A DNA stretch of 33,169 nt from Deltaproteobacteria bacterium (GCA_026995935.1 JALWNK010000071.1:1-33169); one strand, 5' to 3'; positions 7,269 through 14,430 are shown, numbered from the stretch's first letter. Made by a program: numbers and translations. Notes: generated by a model not told the origin, from the letters alone.

Positions 7269-8087
7269 TTAGAACACCGCCCTGATCATCTCCTTAAGGC
7301 CCTGGAGCAGTTCCTCATCGTCAGTAAGGGGCTGGCAGATTGACGTTTCACAAGCAAGCACGGGCTCGATACCAGAGCCAATGAGTTTTCCTGCATGGAT
7401 GAGAAGCCTTGTGCTTGCACCTTCCTGAAGACCCTGGTCCTTAAGGTTCCTGGTCATACGTCCAAGGCGCACAAGGCTTTCTGCAAGGCCGGCGTCGATG
7501 CGGGCTTCGTGGGCCACGATTTCTACCTCGTGTTCTTCATCCGGATATCTGAAGTCAAGGGCAATGAAACGCTGCCTGGTGCTTGGTTTGAGGTCCTTTA
7601 GTACGCTTTGATAGCCCGGGTTGTAGGATATGGCTAGCATGAACTCAGGCGGGGCCTTTATGACCTCGCCACGCTTTTCAATGGGAAGCTGCCGCCTGTC
7701 ATCTGCAAGGGGGTGGATCACCACTGTGGTGTCCTTTCTTGCCTCGACAATCTCGTCCAGATAGCATATTCCTCCGTTTCTGACTGCCATGGTGAGAGGG
7801 CCATCCATCCAGACGGTCTCGCCCCCTTTTATGAGGTAGCGGCCCACAAGATCGCTGGTTGAAAGATCGTCATGACAAGAAACGGTAAAAAGGGGCCTTT
7901 TTAGCCTCCAGGCCATATACTCCATGAACCTGGTCTTTCCACACCCGGTAGGGCCCTTTAGAAGGAGAGGGAGCCTGAACCTGTAGGCAGTTTCTGCAAG
8001 CTCCACCTCTTGCCCTTGCGGAAGGTAATATGGCATTTCCTCTATGAAAAAACTGGATAGGGCAGCCTTGTTTTCTGATTCCTTCAT
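7269..8087 (-). CDS. CbbQ/NirQ/NorQ-family AAA+ ATPase (MoxR type)
   Basis: The 272-residue protein has Walker A GPTGCGKT at 45-52, Walker B ICYLDE near 107-112, a sensor segment AISYNP and the STRQRF arginine-finger region. The family C-terminal domain follows. The motif SCHDDLSTSDLVGRYLIKG after Walker A is typical of CbbQ/NorQ. These ATPases form hexamers that, with a VWA partner, activate Rubisco or mature nitric oxide reductase. Only 3 bases separate it from the VWA gene, so the pair is certain. No Rubisco or NOR gene is in the window, so I do not assign the cbb or nor symbol. The RBS is weak (AGAG about 10 bases before the ATG). A promoter was not clear in 8088-8210. Confidence 0.9.
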   Translation of the reverse strand: MKESENKAALSSFFIEEMPYYLPQGQEVELAETAYRFRLPLLLKGPTGCGKTRFMEYMAWRLKRPLFTVSCHDDLSTSDLVGRYLIKGGETVWMDGPLTMAVRNGGICYLDEIVEARKDTTVVIHPLADDRRQLPIEKRGEVIKAPPEFMLAISYNPGYQSVLKDLKPSTRQRFIALDFRYPDEEHEVEIVAHEARIDAGLAESLVRLGRMTRNLKDQGLQEGASTRLLIHAGKLIGSGIEPVLACETSICQPLTDDEELLQGLKEMIRAVF

Positions 8088-8210
8088 GGATTTTCTCTGC
8101 TCTTTTTTAAGACACTTTAAACATGAAAGGGGCTCTTGCCAAATAAGGGCCGCTTGAAATTGTTTTCTCCGGGGTACCGATAGGTAAACGCAGGCAAGCC
8201 TTCCAGGATA

Positions 8211-8651
8211 CTACGGATAAGGTACGCCCCTTTGATAGAGCCCGTTTTTTATGAGTCTGCCTTCTGGGTGGTCATTAAAGTAAAGATAGGCATGCCAGAC
8301 AGTGCCGTCTTCCAGTACCACCTTTGTGAGGGAGCGTTTGTACCAGAAGGGATGCTCCTCAAGGCAGTCAATCCTTGAAAGGGTGTTTCTGTCAACAAGG
8401 TAGAGCTCCCCGCTTATGGGGCATATCCTTTTTCGGGCAGTCACGTATGGAAAACGGCCCACAAAGAGGGCAAGATTTTTCTTGGTTCGGGCCCGTCCAA
8501 GAAAGATCGTGTTTCTTCCAGAAAGAAAATGATGGTTGCAAAAGCCACGTTTAAGCGTCCCGTAAACAAAAAGTGGAAATAGTGGGCCTATGCCCCGCGG
8601 GTCTGTGCCGGTAGGCGGTTTGAAAACTGAGGGATTCTCTTGCTTTCTCAT
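8211..8651 (-). CDS. Gamma-glutamylcyclotransferase-fold protein (AIG2/GGCT-like)
   Basis: This 146-residue cytoplasmic protein contains LFVYGTLKRG (about 27-36), the glycine-rich substrate loop of the GGCT/AIG2 fold. It also has GELYLVDRNTLSRIDCLEEHPFWYKR (split here from a longer stretch), in which the glutamate of LEEHP is the likely catalytic base. The enzyme could release 5-oxoproline from gamma-glutamyl amines or peptides; the actual substrate is not predictable. The first 22 residues (proline- and glycine-rich) lie before the fold, and there is no good RBS before the ATG at 8651, so the true start may be internal. It is divergently placed from the small gene at 8758 and looks monocistronic. 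Confidence 0.8.
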   Translation of the reverse strand: MRKQENPSVFKPPTGTDPRGIGPLFPLFVYGTLKRGFCNHHFLSGRNTIFLGRARTKKNLALFVGRFPYVTARKRICPISGELYLVDRNTLSRIDCLEEHPFWYKRSLTKVVLEDGTVWHAYLYFNDHPEGRLIKNGLYQRGVPYP

Positions 8652-8692
8652 ATTTTTTTAAATTTGGACAAAATCGATTTTTAGCAGTTGAT

Positions 8693-8720
8693 TTGTAGTG
8701 AATGCTACCTAACTTATTAT
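8693..8720 (+). promoter_or_regulatory. Candidate promoter of the small acidic gene
   Basis: TTGTAG (8693-8698) and TATTAT (8715-8720) are separated by 16 bases in an AT-rich divergent gap. They match 4 and 5 of 6 consensus positions. The start would be near 8727, leaving a short leader with the strong site AAGGAGG (8746-8752) before the ATG at 8758. Confidence 0.45.
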
Positions 8721-8757
8721 AAAACACGCAACAAAAATAAGAGAAAAGGAGGGCGCC

Positions 8758-9030
8758 ATGGACAAAAAAGAACTTTGCAAGAAGATTCTAGAGATCTATC
8801 CAGACATTGGTCAGTGCGGCATAAACCTGGATGTTGATTACGATGATGAAAAAAAGACCTGGGTAGTACACCTTGAACGAAAGGGCAAGAAACTTGATCA
8901 CTATCTTGACGAGGAAGACATAAAGGCCTGTCTGGAAGGGCGTCAATGCGTGGCCCTGGGAATTCAGATAGGAGAGCTTAAGAAGGACGTGGAGGAGATG
9001 CCTCCAACCAGACAGTCAGAAGGGGTGTAG
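8758..9030 (+). CDS. Small acidic protein of unknown function
   Basis: The 90-residue frame has a strong ribosome-binding site (AAGGAGG, 5 bases before ATG), a candidate promoter and an intrinsic terminator, so it is very probably a real one-gene transcript. The protein is acidic at both ends and predicted as helix (KELCKKILEIYP), two strands (INLDVDYDDEKKTWVVHLERKG), then helices (LDEEDIKACLEGRQCVALGIQIGELKKDVEEM). It has four cysteines, at residues 7, 20, 59 and 64, in no classical metal pattern. No signal peptide or membrane segment is visible. I do not recognise the family. Size and strong expression signals suggest a regulator, adaptor or binding protein, but nothing in the sequence proves this. 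Confidence 0.75.
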   Translation: MDKKELCKKILEIYPDIGQCGINLDVDYDDEKKTWVVHLERKGKKLDHYLDEEDIKACLEGRQCVALGIQIGELKKDVEEMPPTRQSEGV

Positions 9031-9043
9031 TGCCTTTTCTGGG

Positions 9044-9076
9044 GAGGGCTCTCGGAGGGCCCTTCTTTTTTTGTGA
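9044..9076 (+). terminator. Intrinsic terminator after the small acidic gene
   Basis: An AGGGCTCT/GGAGGGCCCT type hairpin (8 pairs, one G-U, 3-base loop) ends in TTC and seven T residues. It stands 15-45 bases after the stop codon at 9030 and before the HAD phosphatase gene. Confidence 0.8.
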
Positions 9077-9171
9077 CTTTTCCTTTGCCAAGATTTCCGA
9101 GGCCTTTTATGTTTACAGGGCAAGGTAGATGTGTGCCTGAAAAGGCTGGCCGGAAAAGATGAATAAAAGAC

Positions 9172-9828
9172 ATGGCAAGATTTAAGGCGGTTATATTCGA
9201 TCTTGACGGGACACTCCTTGATACCCTGAAGGACCTCGCCCTTTCCATGAACAGGGTTCTTGAAAGAAACGGCCTTCCTGTTCATCCAGAAGACAGGTAC
9301 CGTTACTTTGTTGGAGACGGCGCAAGGACACTTGTTTACAGGGCAGTTCCAGAATCCCTCAGGAAGAACGAGGATGCCCTTAAGGAACTCCTGGCCCAGT
9401 TTCTTTCAGATTACAAGGAAAACTGGGACAGGAATACCAGGCTTTATGAAGGCATAGAGGAGATGCTTGATCAGGTAATGGAGAAAGGGCTTAAGATGGC
9501 CGTGCTCTCCAACAAGCCCCACGAGTTCACCCGTCTGTGTGTTGAGCGTTACCTTGGACAGTGGAACTTCCACAAGGTCCTTGGCGAACTGCCAGAAATA
9601 CCAAGAAAACCTGATCCAACAGGGGCCCTCACAGTGGCAAGGAATATTGGCATTGACCCGAAAGGGTTCCTTTACCTGGGTGACACCTCCATTGATATGA
9701 AAACGGCAAACCAGGCAGGCATGTATCCAGTGGGGGTGCTCTGGGGATTCAGGGACAGGGATGAGCTCAAGAATGCTGGCGCACAGACCCTTCTTAAGCG
9801 CCCTCAGGAAATTGCCTCCCTGCTATGA
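9172..9828 (+). CDS. gph: Phosphoglycolate phosphatase-like HAD hydrolase
   Basis: The 218-residue cytoplasmic protein carries all HAD motifs. Motif I is FDLDGTLLDT (about 9-18), motif II VLSNKP near 113-118, motif III the lysine in RKPDP and motif IV LGDTSIDMKTAN. The alpha-helical cap between motifs I and II is the Gph/PGP (subclass IA) type. The best-known reaction is removal of phosphate from 2-phosphoglycolate, a DNA-repair or oxygenation by-product; other small sugar phosphates are possible and the symbol is therefore tentative. No strong RBS precedes the ATG. It stands alone between a terminator and the permease gene, 90 bases upstream of it. Confidence 0.82.
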   Translation: MARFKAVIFDLDGTLLDTLKDLALSMNRVLERNGLPVHPEDRYRYFVGDGARTLVYRAVPESLRKNEDALKELLAQFLSDYKENWDRNTRLYEGIEEMLDQVMEKGLKMAVLSNKPHEFTRLCVERYLGQWNFHKVLGELPEIPRKPDPTGALTVARNIGIDPKGFLYLGDTSIDMKTANQAGMYPVGVLWGFRDRDELKNAGAQTLLKRPQEIASLL

Positions 9829-9918
9829 GCTTGGGCAGGCCCCAGTGTTCCATGTGAAACGTTTTTGTCTCCCATTGGTACAGGGAACAAAATAAATCAT
9901 ATTGGTTTATAAACGGGC

Positions 9919-10992
9919 ATGATCCATTTTATCCAAGAAGTCTTATCCTTTTCCTGGCTCCTTTTTCGCCAGGCAGCCCCATTTTTCGTGTTTGGTCTGG
10001 TTCTTGCTGGTGTAATCAGGATGTTTCTTTCTCCAGAATACATTGCAAGGCACCTGGGAAGGCAGGGGCTTTCTTCCGTAATGAAGGCGGCCCTTGCTGG
10101 CATTCCTTTGCCCCTTTGTTCCTGCAGCGTGCTTCCTGTGGCTGCCTCCCTTAAAAAACAGGGTGCCGACAAGGCGGCCGTGTCTTCATTTCTTATTTCC
10201 ACTCCTGAATCTGGCGTGGATTCCATTCTCATTTCCTGGGCCCTCCTTGACCCGGTAATGACAGTGGCAAGGCCCCTTGCCGCTTTCATAACAGCCGTTG
10301 CCGCAGGCTTGTTCCAGAACCTTTTTGGCAAGAGGCCTTCAGGGGAAACCTTGGTGGGCCCTGATGTCAGTGAATCGCCAGGTTGTACGTCGTGTGGCTG
10401 CAGCTCTGGCTGCTGTTCTGCTTCCACGGATGAAGGCCCCCAAAAGAAGGGTCTCCTTGGCGTCCTTAAGGGTATCTTAAACTATGCCTTCTTTGATCTT
10501 TGGGAGGAGCTTGCAGGTTGGTTTTTTGCTGGCCTACTGGTTGCTGGAATAATATCGGCCATTTTGCCCCAGGATTTTTTTTCGCAGCATCTTGGAGGAG
10601 GCGTAGAGTCCATGCTTTTGATGCTTGTGGTGGGCATTCCCCTTTACATATGCGCAACTGCCTCAACGCCCATTGCCGCAGCCCTTATTCTTAAGGGCAT
10701 GAGCCCGGGAACCGCCCTTGTGTTTCTTCTTGTTGGCCCTGCCACCAATGTCACCTCGTTGTCCGTGCTCCTTGGAATACTTGGCCGCACGGGCACTGTA
10801 ATCTACCTTGCCACCATTGCAGTTTTCAGTGTGGTATTTGGGCTCATCCTGGACGCATTTTATTCAGTCTCTGGCATCGTTCCTTCTGCTGTCATGGGAA
10901 AGGCTGCCGAGATAGTCCCTGATGGCCTTATGACATCTTCGGCGCTTTTGCTGGTGGTTATGTTCCTGGCTGCAAGGTATAAAAGCCGTTAA
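9919..10992 (+). CDS. SO_0444-type Cu/Zn efflux permease (DUF318/UPF0718)
   Basis: This 357-residue inner-membrane protein has two blocks of about four helices each, sharing a repeated pattern (PLPLCSCSVLPVAASL in the first, PLYICATASTPIAAALI in the second). That is the hallmark of the DUF318 permease family. The first repeat keeps the CSCS pair expected to face the transport path. The loop between blocks carries a cysteine cluster CTSCGCSSGCC (about 155-165) typical of the SO_0444 branch, which has been linked to copper and zinc export. An alternative for the wider family is arsenite or redox-related transport. The gene has its own short upstream gap and ends at a strong terminator, so it is likely a separate unit that may answer to metal. 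Confidence 0.85.
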   Translation: MIHFIQEVLSFSWLLFRQAAPFFVFGLVLAGVIRMFLSPEYIARHLGRQGLSSVMKAALAGIPLPLCSCSVLPVAASLKKQGADKAAVSSFLISTPESGVDSILISWALLDPVMTVARPLAAFITAVAAGLFQNLFGKRPSGETLVGPDVSESPGCTSCGCSSGCCSASTDEGPQKKGLLGVLKGILNYAFFDLWEELAGWFFAGLLVAGIISAILPQDFFSQHLGGGVESMLLMLVVGIPLYICATASTPIAAALILKGMSPGTALVFLLVGPATNVTSLSVLLGILGRTGTVIYLATIAVFSVVFGLILDAFYSVSGIVPSAVMGKAAEIVPDGLMTSSALLLVVMFLAARYKSR

Positions 10993-11022
10993 GAGGGCGA
11001 AACAGTGTTCGCCCCCTTTTTA
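10993..11022 (+). terminator. Intrinsic terminator after the permease gene
   Basis: GGGCGAA (10995-11001) pairs with TTCGCCC (11008-11014) around a 6-base loop, followed by CCTTTTT on the plus strand. It starts immediately after the permease stop codon. It also lies 12 bases beyond the stop of the convergent cytochrome gene, where it could act weakly on the minus strand. Confidence 0.85.
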
Positions 11023-11033
11023 GTCTCAGACCA

Positions 11034-11438
11034 TTAATGTTTCCCAGGGTCCAGAGGCTTGCCCTTTCTTTCATAGGTAATGTATGCCTCAAGAGCAATC
11101 ATCTTGGGGTCATCAAGCTTTAAGGGGTCCCCTTCAAGGGGATTTTGAATGCACCAGTTTATCATGTCCCTGAGGGCAACCACCTTGCCGATCTGTTTCT
11201 GGAACTTTGGATAGGTCTCCGGATGTGTATTCGCCCCATTTGGGTGGCACATGTCACAGGAGACCTTATTCTTCCCAAGGGCGCTGTGAAAAAGCCTTTC
11301 CCCTTCCTTGACCACACTCATGAACTCCTTGTTCCACTTCTCAAGGTCCTTTTTGGTAAATTCGTCTGCCTGGACTGCAAAGGCTCCTAAAATACTCAGG
11401 GCCACTGCAAGGGTCATGGCTGCAACCATCTTTTTCAT
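11034..11438 (-). CDS. Periplasmic mono-heme c-type cytochrome (SoxA/TsdA-like fragment type)
   Basis: The 134-residue protein begins with a Sec signal peptide (KKMVAAMTLAVALSILGAFAVQA, likely cut before D25) and has one heme motif, CDMCH at 61-65. The part after it (NTHPETYPKFQ, ALRDMINWCIQNPLEGDPL, KMIALEAYITY) resembles the SoxA/TsdA class of cytochrome domains. Met 113 or Met 92 would be candidate distal ligands, and C96 is an extra free cysteine. It is the third gene of the peroxidase operon, with AAGGAGG before its ATG and 15 bases after the phosphoesterase stop. It plausibly feeds electrons to the di-heme peroxidase. Thiosulfate chemistry is not supported by context. Confidence 0.85.
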   Translation of the reverse strand: MKKMVAAMTLAVALSILGAFAVQADEFTKKDLEKWNKEFMSVVKEGERLFHSALGKNKVSCDMCHPNGANTHPETYPKFQKQIGKVVALRDMINWCIQNPLEGDPLKLDDPKMIALEAYITYERKGKPLDPGKH

Positions 11439-11453
11439 GTCTTACTCCTCCTT

Positions 11454-12524
11454 TTAGTAGTGTTCCTGTGGCGGGATACGGTTTGCCGGATTCTGGTAAA
11501 GGGTGTCCACTGGATAGCCCAGTTTCTCATCATACCTGAGTATCCTGTCCCTGTTTTCCCACAGTTTGTAGTGGTTGGTTACCCTGCCGTTTTCAAGATT
11601 GAGAATGGACCAGCCTGTTGCATCCCTTTCGTGAAAGGGATCTGCCCTGTTCATGAAAACGGTTATCTTTGGAATCTGGTTGGGCTTCTTGATATAACTC
11701 AAGGGGTAGGGCCAGGGCCATGCAGTAGACATCATGGCCTGAAAGGTGATGTTGCCTATCTGGTTGTAGAGAATCTGGTGGACGTGTCCATGGAGCACTG
11801 TCACCTTGTTGAAGGGCTTTAGCACGGCCTGCACCTTCTCGGCATCGTCAGTCCAGAAATTCCAGGGCTTGAATATCTTGTAAAGGGGCGAATGGGACAT
11901 GACAACTATGGGGGTGTCCTTGGAGACCCTGGCAAGATCCTTTTTCAGCCACTTTATCTGTCTGTCACCTACCATGAAGGGCGAACCATTGGGGTTGTCA
12001 AGACGGGCCATGTTTGCCATTCGCTCTTCAGGGGTTTTCCACCTCTTTATCCAGGAGTCGTAGGTAAGAATGGAATTTAGCACCACGAAGTGTACTCTCT
12101 TGTGGTCGAAGCTGTAGGTGGTCTTTGAGATCTTGTCTTCCCAGAACCTGCCCATGTCCAGGTAGAAATCATGCTCTCCAATGACCCAGCGGACAGGGTG
12201 TCTAAGCTTGGACATTATTTCAAGGCCGTGCTCCAGCTCTTCTTTTTTCCCAAGCTGGGCCAGATCCCCACCGTAAACCACAAAATCGGGTTTGGGGGAC
12301 ATGAAATTGCATTCCATCACTGCCTTTTTTAGCCCCTTGTCAAAGTTTCTCACAAACTTCGTCCCCTTTATGTGGGTAAGATGTGAGTCTGAGATGTAGG
12401 CAAAGGTGAAATTTTGGGCATTTCCCTTGCCCCACGAAATCTCTACAAGGCTCAAGGGCAGGGTGGCTGCGGCAGCGGCCACAGCGCCCCGTTTTAGAAG
12501 TCTTCTTCTTGTAATCTTCTTCAT
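11454..12524 (-). CDS. Tat-exported metallophosphoesterase (calcineurin-like)
   Basis: The 356-residue protein has a twin-arginine signal (TRRRLLKRGAVAAAAATLPLSL) and therefore folds with its metals before export to the periplasm. The dimetal phosphoesterase motifs appear in order: SDSHL (about 45-49), GGDLAQLGKKEE, GEHD, MSHSPL and HGHVHQ. The usual GNHD has become GEHD, replacing a metal-ligand asparagine by glutamate. Tryptophan- and tyrosine-rich segments fill the C-terminal half. It lies between the di-heme peroxidase (13 bases) and the mono-heme cytochrome (15 bases), with AAGGAGG before the ATG, so it is co-expressed with them. The substrate is unknown; a phosphoester, nucleotide or lipid headgroup are all possible. 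Confidence 0.9.
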   Translation of the reverse strand: MKKITRRRLLKRGAVAAAAATLPLSLVEISWGKGNAQNFTFAYISDSHLTHIKGTKFVRNFDKGLKKAVMECNFMSPKPDFVVYGGDLAQLGKKEELEHGLEIMSKLRHPVRWVIGEHDFYLDMGRFWEDKISKTTYSFDHKRVHFVVLNSILTYDSWIKRWKTPEERMANMARLDNPNGSPFMVGDRQIKWLKKDLARVSKDTPIVVMSHSPLYKIFKPWNFWTDDAEKVQAVLKPFNKVTVLHGHVHQILYNQIGNITFQAMMSTAWPWPYPLSYIKKPNQIPKITVFMNRADPFHERDATGWSILNLENGRVTNHYKLWENRDRILRYDEKLGYPVDTLYQNPANRIPPQEHY

Positions 12525-12537
12525 GTGGTCCTCCTTT

Positions 12538-13659
12538 TTACTTTTTGTCCTTTAAAAGACCGGCATATTCAGGGCTTGTCAGGGCCTTTAAAAACTCAAC
12601 CAGGTCCGCCTTTTCCTGCTCCGTAAGTTCAAGGGGCCTGATTCCGCTGTCAAGCATGGGATTATCCTCGCCTCCCTGGTTATATAGCTCTATCACATCC
12701 TCCAGGGTCTCCACGCTTCCATCATGCATGTAAGGGCCTGTAACGGCCACGTTTCTAAGTGTTGGCGTCTTGAACCTTCCTATGTCCTCTATATTCAGGG
12801 TTACTACAAAGCGGCCAAGCTCCGAGATATCCTGTTTCTGAAGGATTGTCTCGTCAAGCTTAAGTCCCTTCTCCTTGGCCTTTTTCACCTTTTCCACAAT
12901 CTCCATAAGCCTTGGCTCTATGACTGAAAATCCAACTCCCAGATTGTGAAACTTGTTGTCCGTGAAGATGGCGCTTGTTTGACCAATGGGGTGACAATCC
13001 TGGCACCTTGCCTTTGTACGGTATAGCTTCAGCCCCCTGATGGCGGCCTCAGACATAGCCCCCTTCTCCCCTCCGTACATGTAACGGTCAAAGGGTGAAT
13101 CGCCTGATACTATAGTCCTTTCAAAGGATGCAATGGCCTTTACAACATGTTCTATCCCGATCCTGTCTGCGTCTATTCCAAAGGCCTTTTTGAAAAGCGA
13201 AGAATATTTAGGATCCCTTTTGATAACCTGCAGGATGGGGGAAAAATCCTTAAGCCCATGTTCCACTGGATTTACAAAGGGGCCCTTGGCCTGCTCCTCA
13301 AGGGATGGTGCCCTGCCGTCCCAGAACTGAGAGGTATAGTAGGCTGCGTTTATGACGGTTGGAGAATTGCGCGTGCCTTTTTTCTTCTTAATGCCTTCGG
13401 CAATGGGAAGACCGTCTGTAAAGGCCCTTTTTGGATCATGACAGGTTGCGCAGCTCACGGTTGAATCTGCACTGAATCTCTTGTCCATGAAAAGTTTCAT
13501 TCCAAGGGCGATTTTGGCAGCATTTTGCGGATTATCCGAGGGAATGGGCACTGGGGGAAGCCCCAAGGCCCTTGTCTTGCCAGCCAATACGGATGTGCTT
13601 AACCAAAGAGGCATCAGCACTAACACCAAGATAACCACTGGTATCAATCTGTTTCTCAT
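12538..13659 (-). CDS. Di-heme cytochrome c peroxidase (CcpA/MauG family)
   Basis: This periplasmic enzyme reduces hydrogen peroxide with electrons from small cytochromes. The start at 13659 is chosen because AAAGGAGG stands 8 bases upstream; a longer frame to 13707 would place that RBS inside the gene. From there the protein has 373 residues, a Sec signal (RNRLIPVVILVLVLMPLW), and two heme motifs, CATCH (70-74) and CQDCH (219-223). Family landmarks FWDGRAPSLEEQAKGP, NPVEHG and TPTLRNVAVTGPYMHDGS are present. The spacing of hemes fits bacterial CcP. It heads a three-gene operon with the phosphoesterase and cytochrome, downstream of a PerR-like gene and of a promoter with repeated Fur-family-like half-sites. 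Confidence 0.93.
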   Translation of the reverse strand: MRNRLIPVVILVLVLMPLWLSTSVLAGKTRALGLPPVPIPSDNPQNAAKIALGMKLFMDKRFSADSTVSCATCHDPKRAFTDGLPIAEGIKKKKGTRNSPTVINAAYYTSQFWDGRAPSLEEQAKGPFVNPVEHGLKDFSPILQVIKRDPKYSSLFKKAFGIDADRIGIEHVVKAIASFERTIVSGDSPFDRYMYGGEKGAMSEAAIRGLKLYRTKARCQDCHPIGQTSAIFTDNKFHNLGVGFSVIEPRLMEIVEKVKKAKEKGLKLDETILQKQDISELGRFVVTLNIEDIGRFKTPTLRNVAVTGPYMHDGSVETLEDVIELYNQGGEDNPMLDSGIRPLELTEQEKADLVEFLKALTSPEYAGLLKDKK

Positions 13660-13695
13660 TTCAATTCCTCCTTTCAAATATATTGTTTCTTTAAG

Positions 13696-13718
13696 TTTAA
13701 TTAGCATTAAAATTTAAT
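13696..13718. promoter_or_regulatory. Candidate PerR operator: three TTTAAT/ATTAAA half-sites
   Basis: TTTAAT (13696-13701), ATTAAA (13706-13711) and TTTAAT (13713-13718) alternate in direction, giving a 6-4-6 and an overlapping perfect 6-1-6 palindrome. The array covers the -10 box and spacer of the peroxidase promoter. Fur-family proteins commonly bind such AT-rich inverted repeats, and a PerR-like gene lies next door. Confidence 0.5.
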
Positions 13719-13727
13719 CGAAAACAA
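13698..13727 (-). promoter_or_regulatory. Candidate promoter of the peroxidase operon
   Basis: On the minus strand TTGTTT (13727-13722) and TAATTA (13703-13698) are 18 bases apart, predicting a start near 13691 and a short leader before the RBS at 13667-13674. The operator-like half-sites overlap it, as expected for repression. The region 13728-13844 upstream shows only AT-rich sequence and no further gene. Confidence 0.45.
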
Positions 13728-13844
13728 TTTTTAAGAAAAGCCCAAAGGCAAACCTAAGCTGGCATTGTAAGAACTTAAACTGTTTTCAGCAATGAACTAT
13801 TTAAGAATTATTCGCAAGTGGTTACAAAAAATTTTTGCCTTAAG

Positions 13845-14321
13845 CTATGTCTCAGTCCCTTTCATGCCTTCCTGACACTCCTTGCAAACGCCTCTAATCT
13901 CAACTTGATGATCCAACACCCTTCCAAGGTCCTGGAGATGTTCCGGCAGCGGAAATTTATCAAATTCGGGCCAGCTAAAGTCGACTATTTTTTTGCAAAC
14001 AGTGCAAATAAAGTGATGATGCCTTGAAATATCCGGATCAAACCTTATGTGATCAAATATCTGTACCTTTTTGATCAACCCCAGCCTTTCAAATGTAGAA
14101 AGGGTCCTGTAAACCGTGTCCAGGGATATGGTTGGGGCCTCCTTCCTCAGGCGCTCATAGACCGCCTCCGCAGACGGATGGTCCTTTGCGTGGCAAATGG
14201 CCTCGTAAATCATTATCCTTTGATGGGTAAGCCTTAAGCCCGCCTCCTCAAAGACCTTTTTAAGCTCTGAAAGAGACAGCTTTTTATCCACTGGTTTTAT
14301 TTTTTTCTTACGATTTTCCAT
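13845..14321 (-). CDS. perR: Fur-family peroxide-type regulator, PerR-like
   Basis: The 158-residue protein has the Fur winged-helix N-domain (LRLTHQRIMIYEAICHAKDHPSAEAVYERL; DTVYRTLSTFERLGLI, given here in parts) and a C-domain with two structural zinc pairs, CTVCKK and CKEC. The regulatory-metal side shows the histidine of HPSAEAVY, the FDPDISRHHHFIC cluster and IVDF. These are arranged as in PerR, where iron-catalysed histidine oxidation releases the protein from DNA. A basic, lysine-rich tail of about 20 residues precedes the domain. The adjacent cytochrome peroxidase operon is the obvious target. No strong RBS is visible before the ATG. Fur or Zur cannot be fully excluded from sequence, but the context favours peroxide sensing. 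Confidence 0.85.
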   Translation of the reverse strand: MENRKKKIKPVDKKLSLSELKKVFEEAGLRLTHQRIMIYEAICHAKDHPSAEAVYERLRKEAPTISLDTVYRTLSTFERLGLIKKVQIFDHIRFDPDISRHHHFICTVCKKIVDFSWPEFDKFPLPEHLQDLGRVLDHQVEIRGVCKECQEGMKGTET

Positions 14322-14322
14322 T

Positions 14323-14357
14323 TAATCTTTAATAAGAAATATTCTGAAATAAGATTA
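14323..14357. repeat. Inverted repeat before perR; possible autoregulatory site
   Basis: TAATCTT (14323-14329) and AAGATTA (14351-14357) form a perfect 7-base inverted repeat separated by 21 AT-rich bases, directly upstream of the perR-like ATG at 14321. The position suits an operator or a short leader stem. It does not match the half-sites before the peroxidase gene. Confidence 0.35.
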
Positions 14358-14393
14358 GCAAACAACTGATACCAGTGCAAGTATTATTTGGCC

Positions 14394-14430
14394 TCCAAAA
14401 GAAAAGGCCGGAACCAATGGTTCCCGGCCT
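14394..14430 (-). terminator. Intrinsic terminator of the cheW-MCP operon
   Basis: AGGCCGG-AACC and GGTT-CCCGGCCT (14405-14415 with 14419-14430, one bulged base) form an 11-bp stem with a 3-base loop. On the minus strand it is followed by TTTTCTTTT. It stands about 25 bases after the MCP stop codon at 14454. Confidence 0.85.

Noticed and set aside
4890-8087. Denitrification or Rubisco activation genes
   Set aside because: norB/norC and cbbL/cbbS are absent from the window; only the ATPase/VWA pair is present, so a nor or cbb symbol would mislead. The nearby Gph-like phosphatase is common in bacteria and is not evidence for Rubisco.
11034-11438. SoxA or thiosulfate dehydrogenase assignment for the mono-heme cytochrome
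   Set aside because: Only one heme motif, short length and a peroxidase operon context; no sox or tsd neighbours.
13659-13707. Longer N-terminus for the cytochrome peroxidase
   Set aside because: It would put the strong AAAGGAGG inside the gene, and the signal peptide begins properly at 13659.
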